Shown: positions 38,080-47,584 of the stretch, in pieces
How positions within the stretch are numbered: the stretch's first letter is position 1
Layout of the letters: every line of letters starts with the position of its first letter
Source of the DNA: Phocaeicola dorei
Lineage (GTDB): Bacteria > Bacteroidota > Bacteroidia > Bacteroidales > Bacteroidaceae
Direction: 5' to 3'
Length of the DNA: 64,000 bases
Assembly (NCBI RefSeq): GCF_013009555.1
Contig: NZ_CP046176.1
Location: 3,689,501 to 3,753,500, forward strand
Translations under genes and position numbers: made by a program
Notes under the pieces: generated by a model
The model's input: the letters and a program-made list of their open reading frames with translations, nothing else
Databases searched by the model: none
Told to the model about the DNA's origin: nothing

Positions 38080-39120
38080 ATGAGTTACCTAATTAAACCA
38101 GCTAACTATAAAGCCTTGCTTGATTTAAAACAAACAGAGTTAGGCATTAAGCAAATAAAAGAGTTCTTTCAACAGAACTTGTCGTCAGAATTACGTCTGC
38201 GCCGTGTCACCGCCCCGCTATTTGTATTGAAGGGAATGGGTATCAATGATGACTTGAGCGGAACCGAACGGCCGGTATCTTTCCCTATTAAAGACTTGGG
38301 AGACGCACAGGCCGAAGTTGTCCATTCATTGGCAAAATGGAAAAGGCTGACTTTGGCCGATTACAATATAGAACCGGGTTATGGCATCTATACCGACATG
38401 AACGCCATCCGGGCTGATGAGGAATTAGGTAATCTCCACTCACTATATGTAGACCAGTGGGACTGGGAGCGTGTAATTACCAAAGAACAACGCACAGTTG
38501 ATTTCCTGAAACAAATAGTAACCCGTATTTATGCAGCCATGCGCCGCACAGAATATATGGTATGCGAAATGTATCCGCAGATCAAACCCTTCCTGCCACA
38601 TGACATTCATTTCATCCACTCAGAAGAGCTTTGCCAAATGTATCCCGACAAAACTCCGAAAGAACGCGAACATGCTATTGCGCAAAAATATGGTGCTGTA
38701 TTTATTATAGGTATAGGATGTAAACTGAGTGACGGTAAAGAACATGATCTGCGTGCACCTGACTATGATGACTACACCACAATTAATCCGGAAACCGGAC
38801 TCCCCGGTCTGAATGGTGACTTGTTGGTTTGGGATAAAATATTAGACCGTTCTGTTGAGCTTTCCTCTATGGGTATCCGTGTAGACAAAGAAGCGTTACT
38901 CCGCCAACTGACACTCAGCGGACAGGAAAAGCGTAAAGAATTGTACTTCCACAAACGCTTGTTGGATGAAACTCTGCCTTTATGTATCGGCGGTGGTATA
39001 GGACAATCACGACTCTGTATGCTTTATTTACAGAAAGCCCATATAGGTGAAATCCAAGCCAGTATATGGCCCGAAGATATGAGAAAAGAATGCGCTCAAT
39101 TGGGTATGCAACTTATTTGA
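38080..39120 (+). CDS. asnA: Aspartate-ammonia ligase (asparagine synthetase A)
   Basis: This 346-residue cytoplasmic enzyme makes asparagine from aspartate, ammonia and ATP, forming AMP. It resembles class II aminoacyl-tRNA synthetase cores and matches AsnA throughout: ETELGIKQIKEFF-type start (here TELGIKQIKEFFQQNLSSEL), FPIKDLGDAQAEVVHSLAKWKR (AsnA consensus), MNAIRADE, YVDQWDWERVI and the C-terminal motif IGGGIGQSRLCMLYLQKAHIGE. Length fits the family. It is a single-gene unit with its own promoter and terminator. Confidence 0.95.
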   Translation: MSYLIKPANYKALLDLKQTELGIKQIKEFFQQNLSSELRLRRVTAPLFVLKGMGINDDLSGTERPVSFPIKDLGDAQAEVVHSLAKWKRLTLADYNIEPGYGIYTDMNAIRADEELGNLHSLYVDQWDWERVITKEQRTVDFLKQIVTRIYAAMRRTEYMVCEMYPQIKPFLPHDIHFIHSEELCQMYPDKTPKEREHAIAQKYGAVFIIGIGCKLSDGKEHDLRAPDYDDYTTINPETGLPGLNGDLLVWDKILDRSVELSSMGIRVDKEALLRQLTLSGQEKRKELYFHKRLLDETLPLCIGGGIGQSRLCMLYLQKAHIGEIQASIWPEDMRKECAQLGMQLI

Positions 39121-39144
39121 TTATAATCTATCAGCAATCGAAGA

Positions 39145-39177
39145 AGAGGGTGATACAAAAGTCATCCTCTTTTTATT
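39145..39177 (+). terminator. Terminator after asnA
   Basis: The stem AGAGGGTGAT/GTCATCCTCT (with G-T pairs) and loop ACAAAA are followed by TTTTTATTTG, 24 bases after the asnA stop. Confidence 0.75.
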
Positions 39178-39235
39178 TGTCATTTTTACAAATAACCCCT
39201 ATCTTTAACGCACATTTTTAATAAAAAGAAAGCCT

Positions 39236-39898
39236 ATGAACGTACAAATAGAAGAAAGCTGGAAACAACATCTGGCACCCGAATTTGAAAAAGATTACTT
39301 TATCAAACTCACAGAGTTTGTAAGAAGCGAATACCAGACTACCACTATTTACCCACCGGGTAGATTTATATTCAACGCCTTCAATCTGTGCCCGTTTAAT
39401 AAAGTGAAAGTCGTCATTATCGGCCAAGACCCCTACCATGGTCCCGGCCAGGCGCACGGACTCTGCTTTTCCGTTAATGACGGAGTACCTTTTCCCCCTT
39501 CCCTACAAAATATTTTCAAAGAAATACAAAGCGATTTGGGTGCTCCCATCCCCACTTCAGGCAATCTGACCCGCTGGGCGAATCAAGGAGTATTATTACT
39601 CAATGCCACACTGACAGTCCGTGCCCATCAAGCAGGCTCTCATCAACGACGGGGCTGGGAGGAATTTACAGATGCCGCCATCCGTATACTGGCAGAACAA
39701 CGTGAAAATATTGTATTCATCTTATGGGGATCTTATGCACAGAAAAAAGGAGCCTTCATAGACCGCAACAAACACCTGGTACTGGCTTCCGCACATCCGT
39801 CACCCCTGTCAGCCTATAATGGTTTCTTTGGCAACAAGCACTTCAGCCGCACCAACGAATACTTGCAAGCACACGGGCAAACACCGATTGAGTGGTAG
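39236..39898 (+). CDS. ung: Uracil-DNA glycosylase
   Basis: This 220-residue enzyme removes uracil from DNA in base-excision repair. Family 1 motifs are complete: [14 protein letters not shown] (63-76) with catalytic Asp65, LLLNATLTV, the [11 protein letters not shown] segment and the DNA-intercalating [13 protein letters not shown] loop with the catalytic His. The length and all motifs are normal. It is a single-gene unit bounded by terminators. Confidence 0.96.
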   Translation: MNVQIEESWKQHLAPEFEKDYFIKLTEFVRSEYQTTTIYPPGRFIFNAFNLCPFNKVKVVIIGQDPYHGPGQAHGLCFSVNDGVPFPPSLQNIFKEIQSDLGAPIPTSGNLTRWANQGVLLLNATLTVRAHQAGSHQRRGWEEFTDAAIRILAEQRENIVFILWGSYAQKKGAFIDRNKHLVLASAHPSPLSAYNGFFGNKHFSRTNEYLQAHGQTPIEW

Positions 39899-39928
39899 AC
39901 ATAAATTAAAGACCAGAATAAAAAAATG

Positions 39929-39970
39929 AGAAATGGTTGCCGATAACAACATGCAACCATTTCTTATTTT
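39929..39970. terminator. Bidirectional terminator between ung and lptD
   Basis: AGAAATGGTTGC (39929-39940) and GCAACCATTTCT (39953-39964) form a perfect 12-base stem with a 12-base loop, followed by TATTTTTT on the plus strand and preceded by an A-run that serves the minus strand. It separates two convergent genes. Confidence 0.85.
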
Positions 39971-39986
39971 TTATTCTCAGTTTCTC

Positions 39987-42722
39987 CTAGTACCAATTCA
40001 CTGCACTACCCGTATTGCTTCGCTGGTCCCATTTCAAAGCATCGGTCAGCATACTGGAGTTAGCACGAATACTGAAGTTATAGGAAGTAAAGGGACCAAA
40101 TACCAAGCCACAACTCATATTGAAACAGTGCAGGTCACGGCTGATATTGACCGTTGTCATTGACATCTCTTTCGTATTAAAGTCATATCCTGAAGAATAA
40201 TTCACATTCCAGCGGCTACCCAATTTCACATTACCGGAAACATTCAATGAATGGGTTATTGAATAAGGATAACGCATCGTCTTAATATTAATCTGCTTAC
40301 TTCTGTCCTCACGAATACTATAACTATAACTCAAACTCAATGACCATGGCATCTTGAAAGCCATATAGCCATCCGGATCTATAGCCGCCTTCTCTGTCTT
40401 TCTCAAGCCGGAATTATCTTCTTCCTCCTTGTTTTCATTGTCATCATCACTGTACTCATCCAGATTTTCATTCTTCTTGTCTTTATCCCCTTTACTGTCC
40501 TTTTCATCTTTCGGGCCAAACCATTTTTTCCACGAATCATTATTCAATGTATACGAGAAAGAACCGCTATACCCCTGAAAACGACCGAAACGTCCGTATG
40601 ACCATTCTGTACGATTACCTTCCACTACCTTACCATCTTTATCAAACTCATAAGCATAAGTAGCAAACAGGGCGTTCATATTAAAAGTATAGCTCTTGGT
40701 CAGTTTCAAACGCAGATTCATACTCAAGTTTCCCCACGGCTTCTCTTTAGCTGCTGCATTATAAGAAATGCTGGCCCCCAACTGGTCAATCAAGCTGATT
40801 TTCTTCACTCCGGTAGTATCCGCATCGGATTTCACTTTCATTTCCACATTATTGTCTATAGAGAAAGTAAAATTCTCGGATTTACCACTGGGTGAGAAGG
40901 AGTAAGGCAAACCTTCATATGGATTATAAGTCTGAGTACGTACCTCTCCATCCGTATCAGTATAAGTATACGTTCCCACATATCCATACCTAGACGTACT
41001 GAAATCCGGCGCATAACTCATGCTAACCGAAGGAGTAAAGACGTGACGGATCATTTCAATCTTGTCACCAAACAATTTCTTCCACGGTTTGTAGAAACCA
41101 TACATCTTGGTATTCACCTGCAAACTCAAATCATAGTTATACACACGGTTGAAACCGTTGATTGTATCTCTCCGCACATTATTAGGTGCCGACGGATCAT
41201 AACTCTGCTCTACCTTGCGCATATACCAACGCTCGGTATAGTTAAAAGAAGGCACGATATTGATATATTTGAATAAAGTAAATGTAGCACTGATAGGAAT
41301 TTTGTGCTGCATACCATTGGTCCATTTATTCAATCCTTGCTTCAGAATCAGATTATCCTTGGTATTAATAGAGTTCGTCACCTGACCGGTATACTGAAGT
41401 GAGATTTTTTCGTACCAACGTTCATCACCTACCGCCTTCTTACGCTTGAACGGATAAATACGGTTCAATGAAATATTCAAGTCCGGCAACGTCACGCTGA
41501 TAGAAGAGTCCCGTGTATTCTGAGAAATATTGAATGTACTGGACAAATTCAATCCTATCTCGGGAAAGTTACGCGAATAACTCACACTAGACGTCTTGGT
41601 ATTATTTGAATATTGCTGCGGATTATACAAACTACTCAGGTTACGCTGGTCATAACTACTGGTTGCAAAGTTCACATTAGCCGAAAAAGAACTGTTGGGA
41701 CTGGCCTTGGCATCCTGTCTGTGGCTCCATGCAATTCTGAAGTCTTTTGTAACCATATAGTCCGGCATATTCTTCTCACCTGTCTTCGTTACCAAATAAC
41801 TGGCATTGAAATTACCACTATATCTGTACCTTTTATTATAATTGGACTGCGTGGAAAGTCCCCATGAGCCCTTTGTAAAAATCTCACCCAGCACTTTCAA
41901 ATCCATACGATCACTGATAGCAAAATAATATCCACCATCACGTAAATAGAAACCACGATTCATTTCATCACCGTATGTAGGCATAATGAATCCTGACGAA
42001 TAACTGCTATTGAACGGGAAAAAACCAAAAGGAATAGCAAGAGGCAACGGCACATCCTCTACCACCAACTGGGCAGGACCAAATACTACATTCTTCTTGG
42101 GACGTACTTTCGCCATAGAAAGCTTCAGATAAAAGTGAGGATGTTCGTGATTATCACACGTAGTGTATCGTCCGTGACGCAGATAAAGCTCATCATTGGA
42201 ACCTTTCTTTGATTCTTCACTGGTTACATACCCTTCACCTTGCTGAGTTACAATATTATTGATGAAACCTTTCTTCGACTTGAAGTTATAACGCATGATT
42301 TTTGACTCGTACGGAGTCTCGCCATCTTTAAAGATAGGAGTACCTTTTTCCACGCCAACCGAATCGGGAACACCACGGGCATACACCGTACTGCTATCCA
42401 TGTTCATTGTAATCACAGCAGAGGTCAATTCAATTTTCTCATAGTTCACCTTACCGTCACCATACAGATGGGCATATCCGCCCTCAGTGAATACGATAGA
42501 GTCATTTGCTTCATAAATAACAGGCGCATCCAACGGCTGCTTCTTTTTAGGTGCAACCGTATCAATAGACAACGTATCTACCAAAGTACTATCTACTTTC
42601 AGGGAATCATTGCCGGATGCAGAATTCCGCTTTCTGCGTTGAGCACCCGTACTTAAAGAAAGCAACAGGCATGCAAATAGTAGTAGGAATGTTATAAATC
42701 TATGTCGTTTTAGTGGCGTCAT
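39987..42722 (-). CDS. lptD: LPS-assembly protein LptD-like outer-membrane protein
   Basis: This 911-residue protein has a signal peptide (RFITFLLLFACLLLSLSTGAQ region), an OstA-like jelly-roll (about 70-200: YEANDSIVFTEGGYAHLYGDG, KVNYEKIELTSAVITM) and a large barrel (about 230-911). The barrel is rich in Tyr, Ser and Asn, with the family stretch FGPAQLVVEDVPLPLAIPFGFFPF. The acidic low-complexity insert about 770-800 (KDSKGDKDKKNENLDEYSDD) is an unusual feature. In the Bacteroidetes version the protein puts lipopolysaccharide into the outer leaflet. It has its own -7 box. Confidence 0.85.
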   Translation of the reverse strand: MTPLKRHRFITFLLLFACLLLSLSTGAQRRKRNSASGNDSLKVDSTLVDTLSIDTVAPKKKQPLDAPVIYEANDSIVFTEGGYAHLYGDGKVNYEKIELTSAVITMNMDSSTVYARGVPDSVGVEKGTPIFKDGETPYESKIMRYNFKSKKGFINNIVTQQGEGYVTSEESKKGSNDELYLRHGRYTTCDNHEHPHFYLKLSMAKVRPKKNVVFGPAQLVVEDVPLPLAIPFGFFPFNSSYSSGFIMPTYGDEMNRGFYLRDGGYYFAISDRMDLKVLGEIFTKGSWGLSTQSNYNKRYRYSGNFNASYLVTKTGEKNMPDYMVTKDFRIAWSHRQDAKASPNSSFSANVNFATSSYDQRNLSSLYNPQQYSNNTKTSSVSYSRNFPEIGLNLSSTFNISQNTRDSSISVTLPDLNISLNRIYPFKRKKAVGDERWYEKISLQYTGQVTNSINTKDNLILKQGLNKWTNGMQHKIPISATFTLFKYINIVPSFNYTERWYMRKVEQSYDPSAPNNVRRDTINGFNRVYNYDLSLQVNTKMYGFYKPWKKLFGDKIEMIRHVFTPSVSMSYAPDFSTSRYGYVGTYTYTDTDGEVRTQTYNPYEGLPYSFSPSGKSENFTFSIDNNVEMKVKSDADTTGVKKISLIDQLGASISYNAAAKEKPWGNLSMNLRLKLTKSYTFNMNALFATYAYEFDKDGKVVEGNRTEWSYGRFGRFQGYSGSFSYTLNNDSWKKWFGPKDEKDSKGDKDKKNENLDEYSDDDNENKEEEDNSGLRKTEKAAIDPDGYMAFKMPWSLSLSYSYSIREDRSKQINIKTMRYPYSITHSLNVSGNVKLGSRWNVNYSSGYDFNTKEMSMTTVNISRDLHCFNMSCGLVFGPFTSYNFSIRANSSMLTDALKWDQRSNTGSAVNWY

Positions 42723-42749
42723 TCACAAATCATTTACGCTTTTGAGGGG

Positions 42750-42757
42750 CAAAATTA
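42750..42757 (-). promoter_or_regulatory. -7 box for lptD
   Basis: TAATTTTG on the minus strand fits TAnnTTTG and lies 28 bases before ATG 42722. Confidence 0.55.
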
Positions 42758-42812
42758 AGCATTATCCGCCAATAATGAACTATTTAGCGGATATTTAATT
42801 TATTTTTAAGGC

Positions 42813-43349
42813 TTACAAGAAACATTCGCACCAATGGTTAAAACGGATTATCCCATCTTCCCCATAACGTGAAATACTCTTTAACGCCTTCTCCACGCTT
42901 TTTTCCTTGTCCAGATGTGTCTTTGAAAAAAACTTGTCGGCAAAGCAGATAACCTGTTCCTCCAGTGATACCGGAACCATATCCCGATGAGGAACGGGCA
43001 ATTGCTGGTCAATAATACTTTGCAAAGATATACCTGCCCCCGTATGTCTCTCACAGACCAACGCATGGCGCGGGAATCCTTCTTTCCGCATCAGATCAGC
43101 CCCCAAATATCCATGACAAATATAAGAATAAGATCCGAAACAACAAATACCATCAGCATCTGTCATAAAAATACCGATATCGTGCAGCATTGCCGCTTCT
43201 TCCAAAAATTGCTTGTCCAGATTCAATTCCGGATGCTTGCCGGCAATCCATAACGCTTTATCGGCCACCGAACGGCTATGCGTCAGCAGGATATGTTTCA
43301 GTTCATTATCTTCAGGATAATATTTATTAATGATAGCAAGTGCGTCCAT
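42813..43349 (-). CDS. HD-domain phosphohydrolase
   Basis: This 178-residue cytoplasmic protein has the HD metal-binding signature: H in THSRSVADKALWIAG, the HD pair in EEAAMLHDIGIF and a further H in CERHTGAGIS with a late Asp in CFADKFFS. It resembles small HD proteins that hydrolyse nucleotides or phosphate esters. Exact substrate is unknown. ATG 43349 (MDALAIINKYYPED) is used; the frame is open only two codons further to a TTG. It is divergent from the NamZ-type gene and 90 bases upstream of lptD, possibly in the same transcript. Confidence 0.8.
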   Translation of the reverse strand: MDALAIINKYYPEDNELKHILLTHSRSVADKALWIAGKHPELNLDKQFLEEAAMLHDIGIFMTDADGICCFGSYSYICHGYLGADLMRKEGFPRHALVCERHTGAGISLQSIIDQQLPVPHRDMVPVSLEEQVICFADKFFSKTHLDKEKSVEKALKSISRYGEDGIIRFNHWCECFL

Positions 43350-43364
43350 TCTCAATTAAATTCT

Positions 43365-43372
43365 TATTTTTG
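43365..43372 (+). promoter_or_regulatory. -7 box for the NamZ-type gene
   Basis: TATTTTTG fits TAnnTTTG and lies 30 bases before ATG 43403. The -33 sequence is weak. Confidence 0.6.
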
Positions 43373-43402
43373 TGCAATATTACAAAATAATCACCACATA
43401 TC

Positions 43403-44563
43403 ATGAAAACAAAATACATTTTCCTATGCTGCCTCTTGTTTACTTTCAACGCCGTGACCGCGCAAAAAGTTATTACCGGAGCCGAACAGATGGACCACCT
43501 CTTACCTATATTAAAAGGGAAGCGTGTAGCATTGGTTGTAAACCAAACCTCCAGGGTAGGAGAAACTCATCTGTTGGACACCCTGCTGGCAGCGCATATA
43601 CAAATAAAAAAGGTATTCGCTCCCGAACACGGCTTCCGGGGTGACGCCGATGCCGGAGAAACCATCAAGAACGGAAAAGATACCCGTACAGGAGTACCCA
43701 TCCTGTCCCTTTACGGTAAAAATAAAAAGCCGGCTGCGGCACAGCTACAGGATATAGACCTGATTGTGTTTGACATTCAGGATGTAGGCGCCCGTTTCTA
43801 TACCTATATCAGCACCATGCAGTATATAATGGAAGCTTGTGCCGAGAACCGGAAACAACTGGTCATCACAGACCGTCCCAATCCTTGCGATTATGTGGAC
43901 GGTCCTGTGCGACAGAAAAATCAGAAAAGTTTCGTGGGCATGCATCCCATACCTATTTTACACGGTTGCACTGTAGGCGAGTTGGCTCAAATGATCAATG
44001 GTGAAGGCTGGTTATCCAATGGCAAAAAATGCGCGTTGACCGTTATCCCCGTAGAAGGTTGGAAACACGGACAACCCTATTCGCTTCCGGTAAAGCCCTC
44101 TCCCAACCTGCCCAACGACCAAGCAATTGCCTTATATCCTTCACTCTGCCCGTTTGAAGGTACAGCCATCAGTGTGGGCAGAGGTACTCTTTATCCTTTT
44201 CAAGTAATCGGTTCACCGGATATCCGCATCTCCTCCTTTTCTTTCAGACCGGAAGCCTTGGAAGGCTTTGATAAGAATCCGATGTATAAAAACCAATACT
44301 GCTATGGCAATAATCTCCGCCATATCACCGCCCCGAAAGGATTCTCTTTAAAATACATCATCACCTATTATCAAGCTTATCAAGACCTTGGAAAAGCGGA
44401 CAAGTTCTTTACCCGCCCACAATGGTTCGACCTGTTGATAGGGAACCGTACCGTAAGGGAACAAATCACGAAAGGAGCCAGTGAAGAAGAAATCCGTGCA
44501 GGATGGCAGAATGAACTGGAAGCCTACAAAAAGATGAGAGAGAAATACCTGCTTTATGAATAA
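43403..44563 (+). CDS. Exo-beta-N-acetylmuramidase NamZ-type (DUF1343, GH171)
   Basis: This 386-residue exported protein has signal peptide MKTKYIFLCCLLFTFNAVTAQ. It matches the DUF1343 family, to which the exo-muramidase NamZ belongs: GKRVALVVNQTSR, VFAPEHGFRGDADAGE, DTRTGVPILSLYG, IVFDIQDVGARFYTYISTM, the DRPNP segment and FEGTAISVGRGTLYPFQ. NamZ cleaves terminal MurNAc from peptidoglycan fragments, so this enzyme probably takes part in wall recycling in the periplasm. It is a single gene that converges on the peptide-modification operon. Confidence 0.88.
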   Translation: MKTKYIFLCCLLFTFNAVTAQKVITGAEQMDHLLPILKGKRVALVVNQTSRVGETHLLDTLLAAHIQIKKVFAPEHGFRGDADAGETIKNGKDTRTGVPILSLYGKNKKPAAAQLQDIDLIVFDIQDVGARFYTYISTMQYIMEACAENRKQLVITDRPNPCDYVDGPVRQKNQKSFVGMHPIPILHGCTVGELAQMINGEGWLSNGKKCALTVIPVEGWKHGQPYSLPVKPSPNLPNDQAIALYPSLCPFEGTAISVGRGTLYPFQVIGSPDIRISSFSFRPEALEGFDKNPMYKNQYCYGNNLRHITAPKGFSLKYIITYYQAYQDLGKADKFFTRPQWFDLLIGNRTVREQITKGASEEEIRAGWQNELEAYKKMREKYLLYE

Positions 44564-44590
44564 TATTTCCTTCCAAGCTGACGGCTTTCG

Positions 44591-45058
44591 TCAAAAAAGG
44601 AGCCAACAACCCAATCTATTCAGGACACGCAACACCATTCCTCTGCATCCACCAAGTCCCAACCACAAACGGCTTTCCAACCGCCAACAGGCGGAATCTG
44701 TTTCAATCTTCTTTCCGGAAGGTCTGCATACCCTTCTCACCACCCCGATGATATCCGTGTCCTCACATTCCTCATAAAAACGACAAACGCCATCTCCCTG
44801 CATCAAATAACGACTGCCTCTTTTTTGAATAATCCGATGCAATACATACCGGTCTGTCTGCCGGAACAGAATGACATCAAAAAGTTTCAACTCCTCCTTA
44901 TCATACGGCCCCACCACCACTTCATCCTTCCCATTTCTCAGTAAAGGCATCATGGAATTGCCTTTCACCCGGAACTTCACACTCCTGCCACTTTTGATTT
45001 CCGACTCCACCCACGCAAAGAAACATTCATTCGCTATCCGCTTCATACCCATCTCCAT
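44591..45058 (-). CDS. S24/S26-type peptidase of the peptide operon
   Basis: This 155-residue protein has the signal-peptidase fold start: VKFRVKGNSMMPLL (Ser35) with VVVGPYDKEELKLFDVILFR and YVLHRIIQ (His74), then QGDGVCRFYEECEDTDIIGVV. The Ser-His pattern is that of the SipW/Sec11-type signal peptidases. The C-terminus is a hydrophobic stretch rich in Leu and Gly (about 130-155), perhaps a membrane anchor. It overlaps the HPr-kinase-like gene by about 30 bases; ATG 45046 (MKRIANECFF) is an alternative start. It may remove a leader from the exported peptide, although no cleavage site is proven. Confidence 0.75.
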   Translation of the reverse strand: MEMGMKRIANECFFAWVESEIKSGRSVKFRVKGNSMMPLLRNGKDEVVVGPYDKEELKLFDVILFRQTDRYVLHRIIQKRGSRYLMQGDGVCRFYEECEDTDIIGVVRRVCRPSGKKIETDSACWRLESRLWLGLGGCRGMVLRVLNRLGCWLLF

Positions 45059-45953
45059 ATAAAGTACGACATACTAATTTCACCGCCTCCGCATCGGGCA
45101 AACACTCCAGATGATAAACAGGAATGGATGAAACCATCTTTTCCAACAGACTACAAACCCCACTGTATAATTCCTCCTCGTATGCAAATGCAGGAGGAGC
45201 AGACGGATGCAAAGCTGCATAAGCCTGCAAAGTGTTCAATCTCCGTATCTTATTATACGGTGCTTGTGACAAACGTACACATCCGGCCAACGGATAACAT
45301 TCCGCCTTATAACAAGGAGTCTTCCCACTCCACGGGCTGCCATATACCCACACGCCCCCCTCTTCATAACGCACAATGGGACTGTCATCATTCAGCAACT
45401 TACTTCCTGCTATATTTTCCCTCCACAAACGAGTATGGGTACTTTTGCCGGTTCCGCTTTCACCTAAAAAAAGAACCGCTTTCCCCTTATAAACAATACA
45501 ACTGCCATGCAAGGCAACCGTATCTTTCCGTACCGTCATCAGACCATACCCCATCCATAAGGCAAATCTTAAAAGACGGGGAGAATAATGACCATATAAA
45601 CAGATACCTTTCCCAGTTTCACCCATCGTCCGGAGATAAAGCGACGGTTCTCCCTGCGGAGCCAGTTCCAACAAAAAACTATCCCCACTCACACCGAAAG
45701 TACCGGTTACATCTTCATATCCGAACCCATAGGACTTTCTCTGAAAAGCCGGAAAATCCCAACCGTTTCCCTCCCAAACAGTAAAATCCGGCAACCAAGC
45801 ACCCTCGTATACATCTTTTACCAAAACCAGATCCGGTTGCCAAATAAAAGGCTTGAAACCGCTGATACCATCCACCACCTCCATCAACCTTTCGTCCGGC
45901 AATGCGAAGCAGTGGCCACCTATTTTATAAATTTGATCCATTGTCTTTTCCAT
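45027..45953 (-). CDS. HPr kinase/phosphorylase-related kinase
   Basis: This 308-residue protein has an N-terminal region with no known enzymatic motif (1-145) and a C-terminal HprK-type P-loop domain: ALHGSCIVYKGKAVLFLGESG, Walker A GESGTGKST (164-172), LLNDDSPIV (187-195) and GSPWSGK (205-211). HprK homologues phosphorylate serine in HPr, but related kinases occur in peptide clusters, including lasso-peptide clusters such as paeninodin (from memory), where they modify the precursor. No HPr gene is here. It overlaps the ABC gene by about 29 bases (17 if ATG 45941 is used), a sign of tight coupling. Confidence 0.8.
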   Translation of the reverse strand: MEKTMDQIYKIGGHCFALPDERLMEVVDGISGFKPFIWQPDLVLVKDVYEGAWLPDFTVWEGNGWDFPAFQRKSYGFGYEDVTGTFGVSGDSFLLELAPQGEPSLYLRTMGETGKGICLYGHYSPRLLRFALWMGYGLMTVRKDTVALHGSCIVYKGKAVLFLGESGTGKSTHTRLWRENIAGSKLLNDDSPIVRYEEGGVWVYGSPWSGKTPCYKAECYPLAGCVRLSQAPYNKIRRLNTLQAYAALHPSAPPAFAYEEELYSGVCSLLEKMVSSIPVYHLECLPDAEAVKLVCRTLYGDGYEADSE

Positions 45954-47577
45954 TTAATCTGATTACACGATGACAATATGCCAATGAGCTTTCCCGATGG
46001 GCTATCGTAAGAATAGTCAGCCCCCTACACTCCTTCATCAGACTGAGAAGCATTTCATTGACAGCCCGTTCAGTCTCATTATCCAATGCAGAAGTAGCCT
46101 CATCCAGTAGAAGCACCTCCGCTTTCTTATACAAAGCACGGGCGATGCCTACCCGTTGTTTCTGACCTCCCGAAAGCCTTCCTCCCCCTTCACCCAAAGG
46201 AGTATCCATTCCTTGCGGCAATTCATCCACCCAAGCATCCAATCTCACCTGCCTCACTATCTCCGCTACCCATTCCTTATCTATAAACCGGCATCCCAAA
46301 GCAATATTTTCCGCCAAGGTCCCATCCAGCACAAACACTTCCTGTTGCACATATCCCACCTTGCGATGCCATTCCTGCCTCGGCACATCGACAAGCGGCC
46401 TGCCATCTATCCGAATAGCGCCTTTATCCGGAGTGACAAATCCCAAAAGCAGATAAAACAAGGTAGACTTACCCACGCCACTCTCACCACAGATACCTAC
46501 ATATTCCCCTTTACGAATAGTACAACAAAAATCCTTTAGAACCTCTTTACTTTCAGGATAAGCATAGGTGAGGTGTTCTATCCGTATCTCTTTTTGAAAA
46601 GAAAACGCTTCCTGCCCCCATGATGGAGAAACTGCTTCTATCCCCTTATCCCCCAACCCTTCCTCTATAATCCGCAGAGAATAGACCGCATTCTGTACTT
46701 GTGTCCAACCACCTAAGATGCCGCGCAAAGCGGGTAACAGCCGGAAAGCCGCCACAGCAAAGACACCTACCAGCGCTTTGATATCCCCTGTTCCGAAAAC
46801 GGTGAGCAAGGTCAGTCCCGATATAACTGCCATTTCGGAAAGGCAAAAAGGAAGGTGCTGTATCATTTCCAGTTTCAAACGGCTCTCACTGATTTTCCTT
46901 ATCCTCTCGGCGAATGCCTGCTGAAAAAAAGGAAACGCCGCATTCAGTTCCAATTCGGCATACCCTTTCATCGTTTCCGTGACCAGCCGGGACTGCTCAC
47001 GACGAGCCTGCTGCTCCTGCTCACCATAACGGCGCATCGGTTTCCTGATCCCCCATCCGTAAATCAACATAAAAGGCAGAAAGGCAATATACAGCATCAG
47101 TACCGTCAACGGAGCGTAAACCAACAAAGCTGCCGTCACCCATAAAATAAGCAGCAGTTCTCCTGTCATGCGAAGCAAGGGGGAAAGAAGATTTAAAGAA
47201 AAAGCATAACAAATATAATTTACCTCATATCCCAGCCGGATACTCCCCCTGCTGCGTATAAACAATAATCCCCGTTGATAGTAAGAAGTAAAGAGAGAAA
47301 AGCTGAGCCGACGGTAAAGAGACATCAGAAAATGGTTTTGAAAACGTGAAAGCCCCGCTACCAAAGCGTTTTTCACCAAAATAAAGACTATTGCCACCAG
47401 ACAAAATAACAGGGCGGCATCTTTATCCCTCCCGTCATCCAACAGAAAAAACAAGACAGGCAACAGGGCAGCGAGTCCGGCAAAGTCAAGTAATGCGCAA
47501 AGAAATACGGCACAAACCACCCTTATCCCCATTTTCCTTTCATCAGGCAACAACAAACGGCAGATTCTTTTCAACAT
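45925..47577 (-). CDS. ABC exporter (fused membrane and ATP-binding domains)
   Basis: This 550-residue half-transporter has six membrane segments (about 18-300) and an ATP-binding domain with Walker A GESGVGKST (364-372), signature LSGGQ (468-472) and Walker B LLLDEATSALD (489-499). No C39 peptidase domain lies at the N-terminus, unlike bacteriocin exporters that cleave double-glycine leaders, so leader removal must be done by another protein, perhaps the S24/S26 peptidase. ATG 47577 was chosen: it lies 7 bases after the nucleotidyltransferase stop and starts just before the first membrane helix; an 81-codon extension is an overlap artefact. It probably exports the modified peptide. Confidence 0.87.
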   Translation of the reverse strand: MLKRICRLLLPDERKMGIRVVCAVFLCALLDFAGLAALLPVLFFLLDDGRDKDAALLFCLVAIVFILVKNALVAGLSRFQNHFLMSLYRRLSFSLFTSYYQRGLLFIRSRGSIRLGYEVNYICYAFSLNLLSPLLRMTGELLLILWVTAALLVYAPLTVLMLYIAFLPFMLIYGWGIRKPMRRYGEQEQQARREQSRLVTETMKGYAELELNAAFPFFQQAFAERIRKISESRLKLEMIQHLPFCLSEMAVISGLTLLTVFGTGDIKALVGVFAVAAFRLLPALRGILGGWTQVQNAVYSLRIIEEGLGDKGIEAVSPSWGQEAFSFQKEIRIEHLTYAYPESKEVLKDFCCTIRKGEYVGICGESGVGKSTLFYLLLGFVTPDKGAIRIDGRPLVDVPRQEWHRKVGYVQQEVFVLDGTLAENIALGCRFIDKEWVAEIVRQVRLDAWVDELPQGMDTPLGEGGGRLSGGQKQRVGIARALYKKAEVLLLDEATSALDNETERAVNEMLLSLMKECRGLTILTIAHRESSLAYCHRVIRLNGKDNGSNL

Positions 47578-47584
47578 AAACCGC

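Noticed and set aside
45128..45784. 218-codon plus-strand frame opposite the HprK-like gene
   Set aside because: It is the reverse-strand shadow of a gene with clear kinase motifs; its composition is rich in His, Pro and Ser with no domain.
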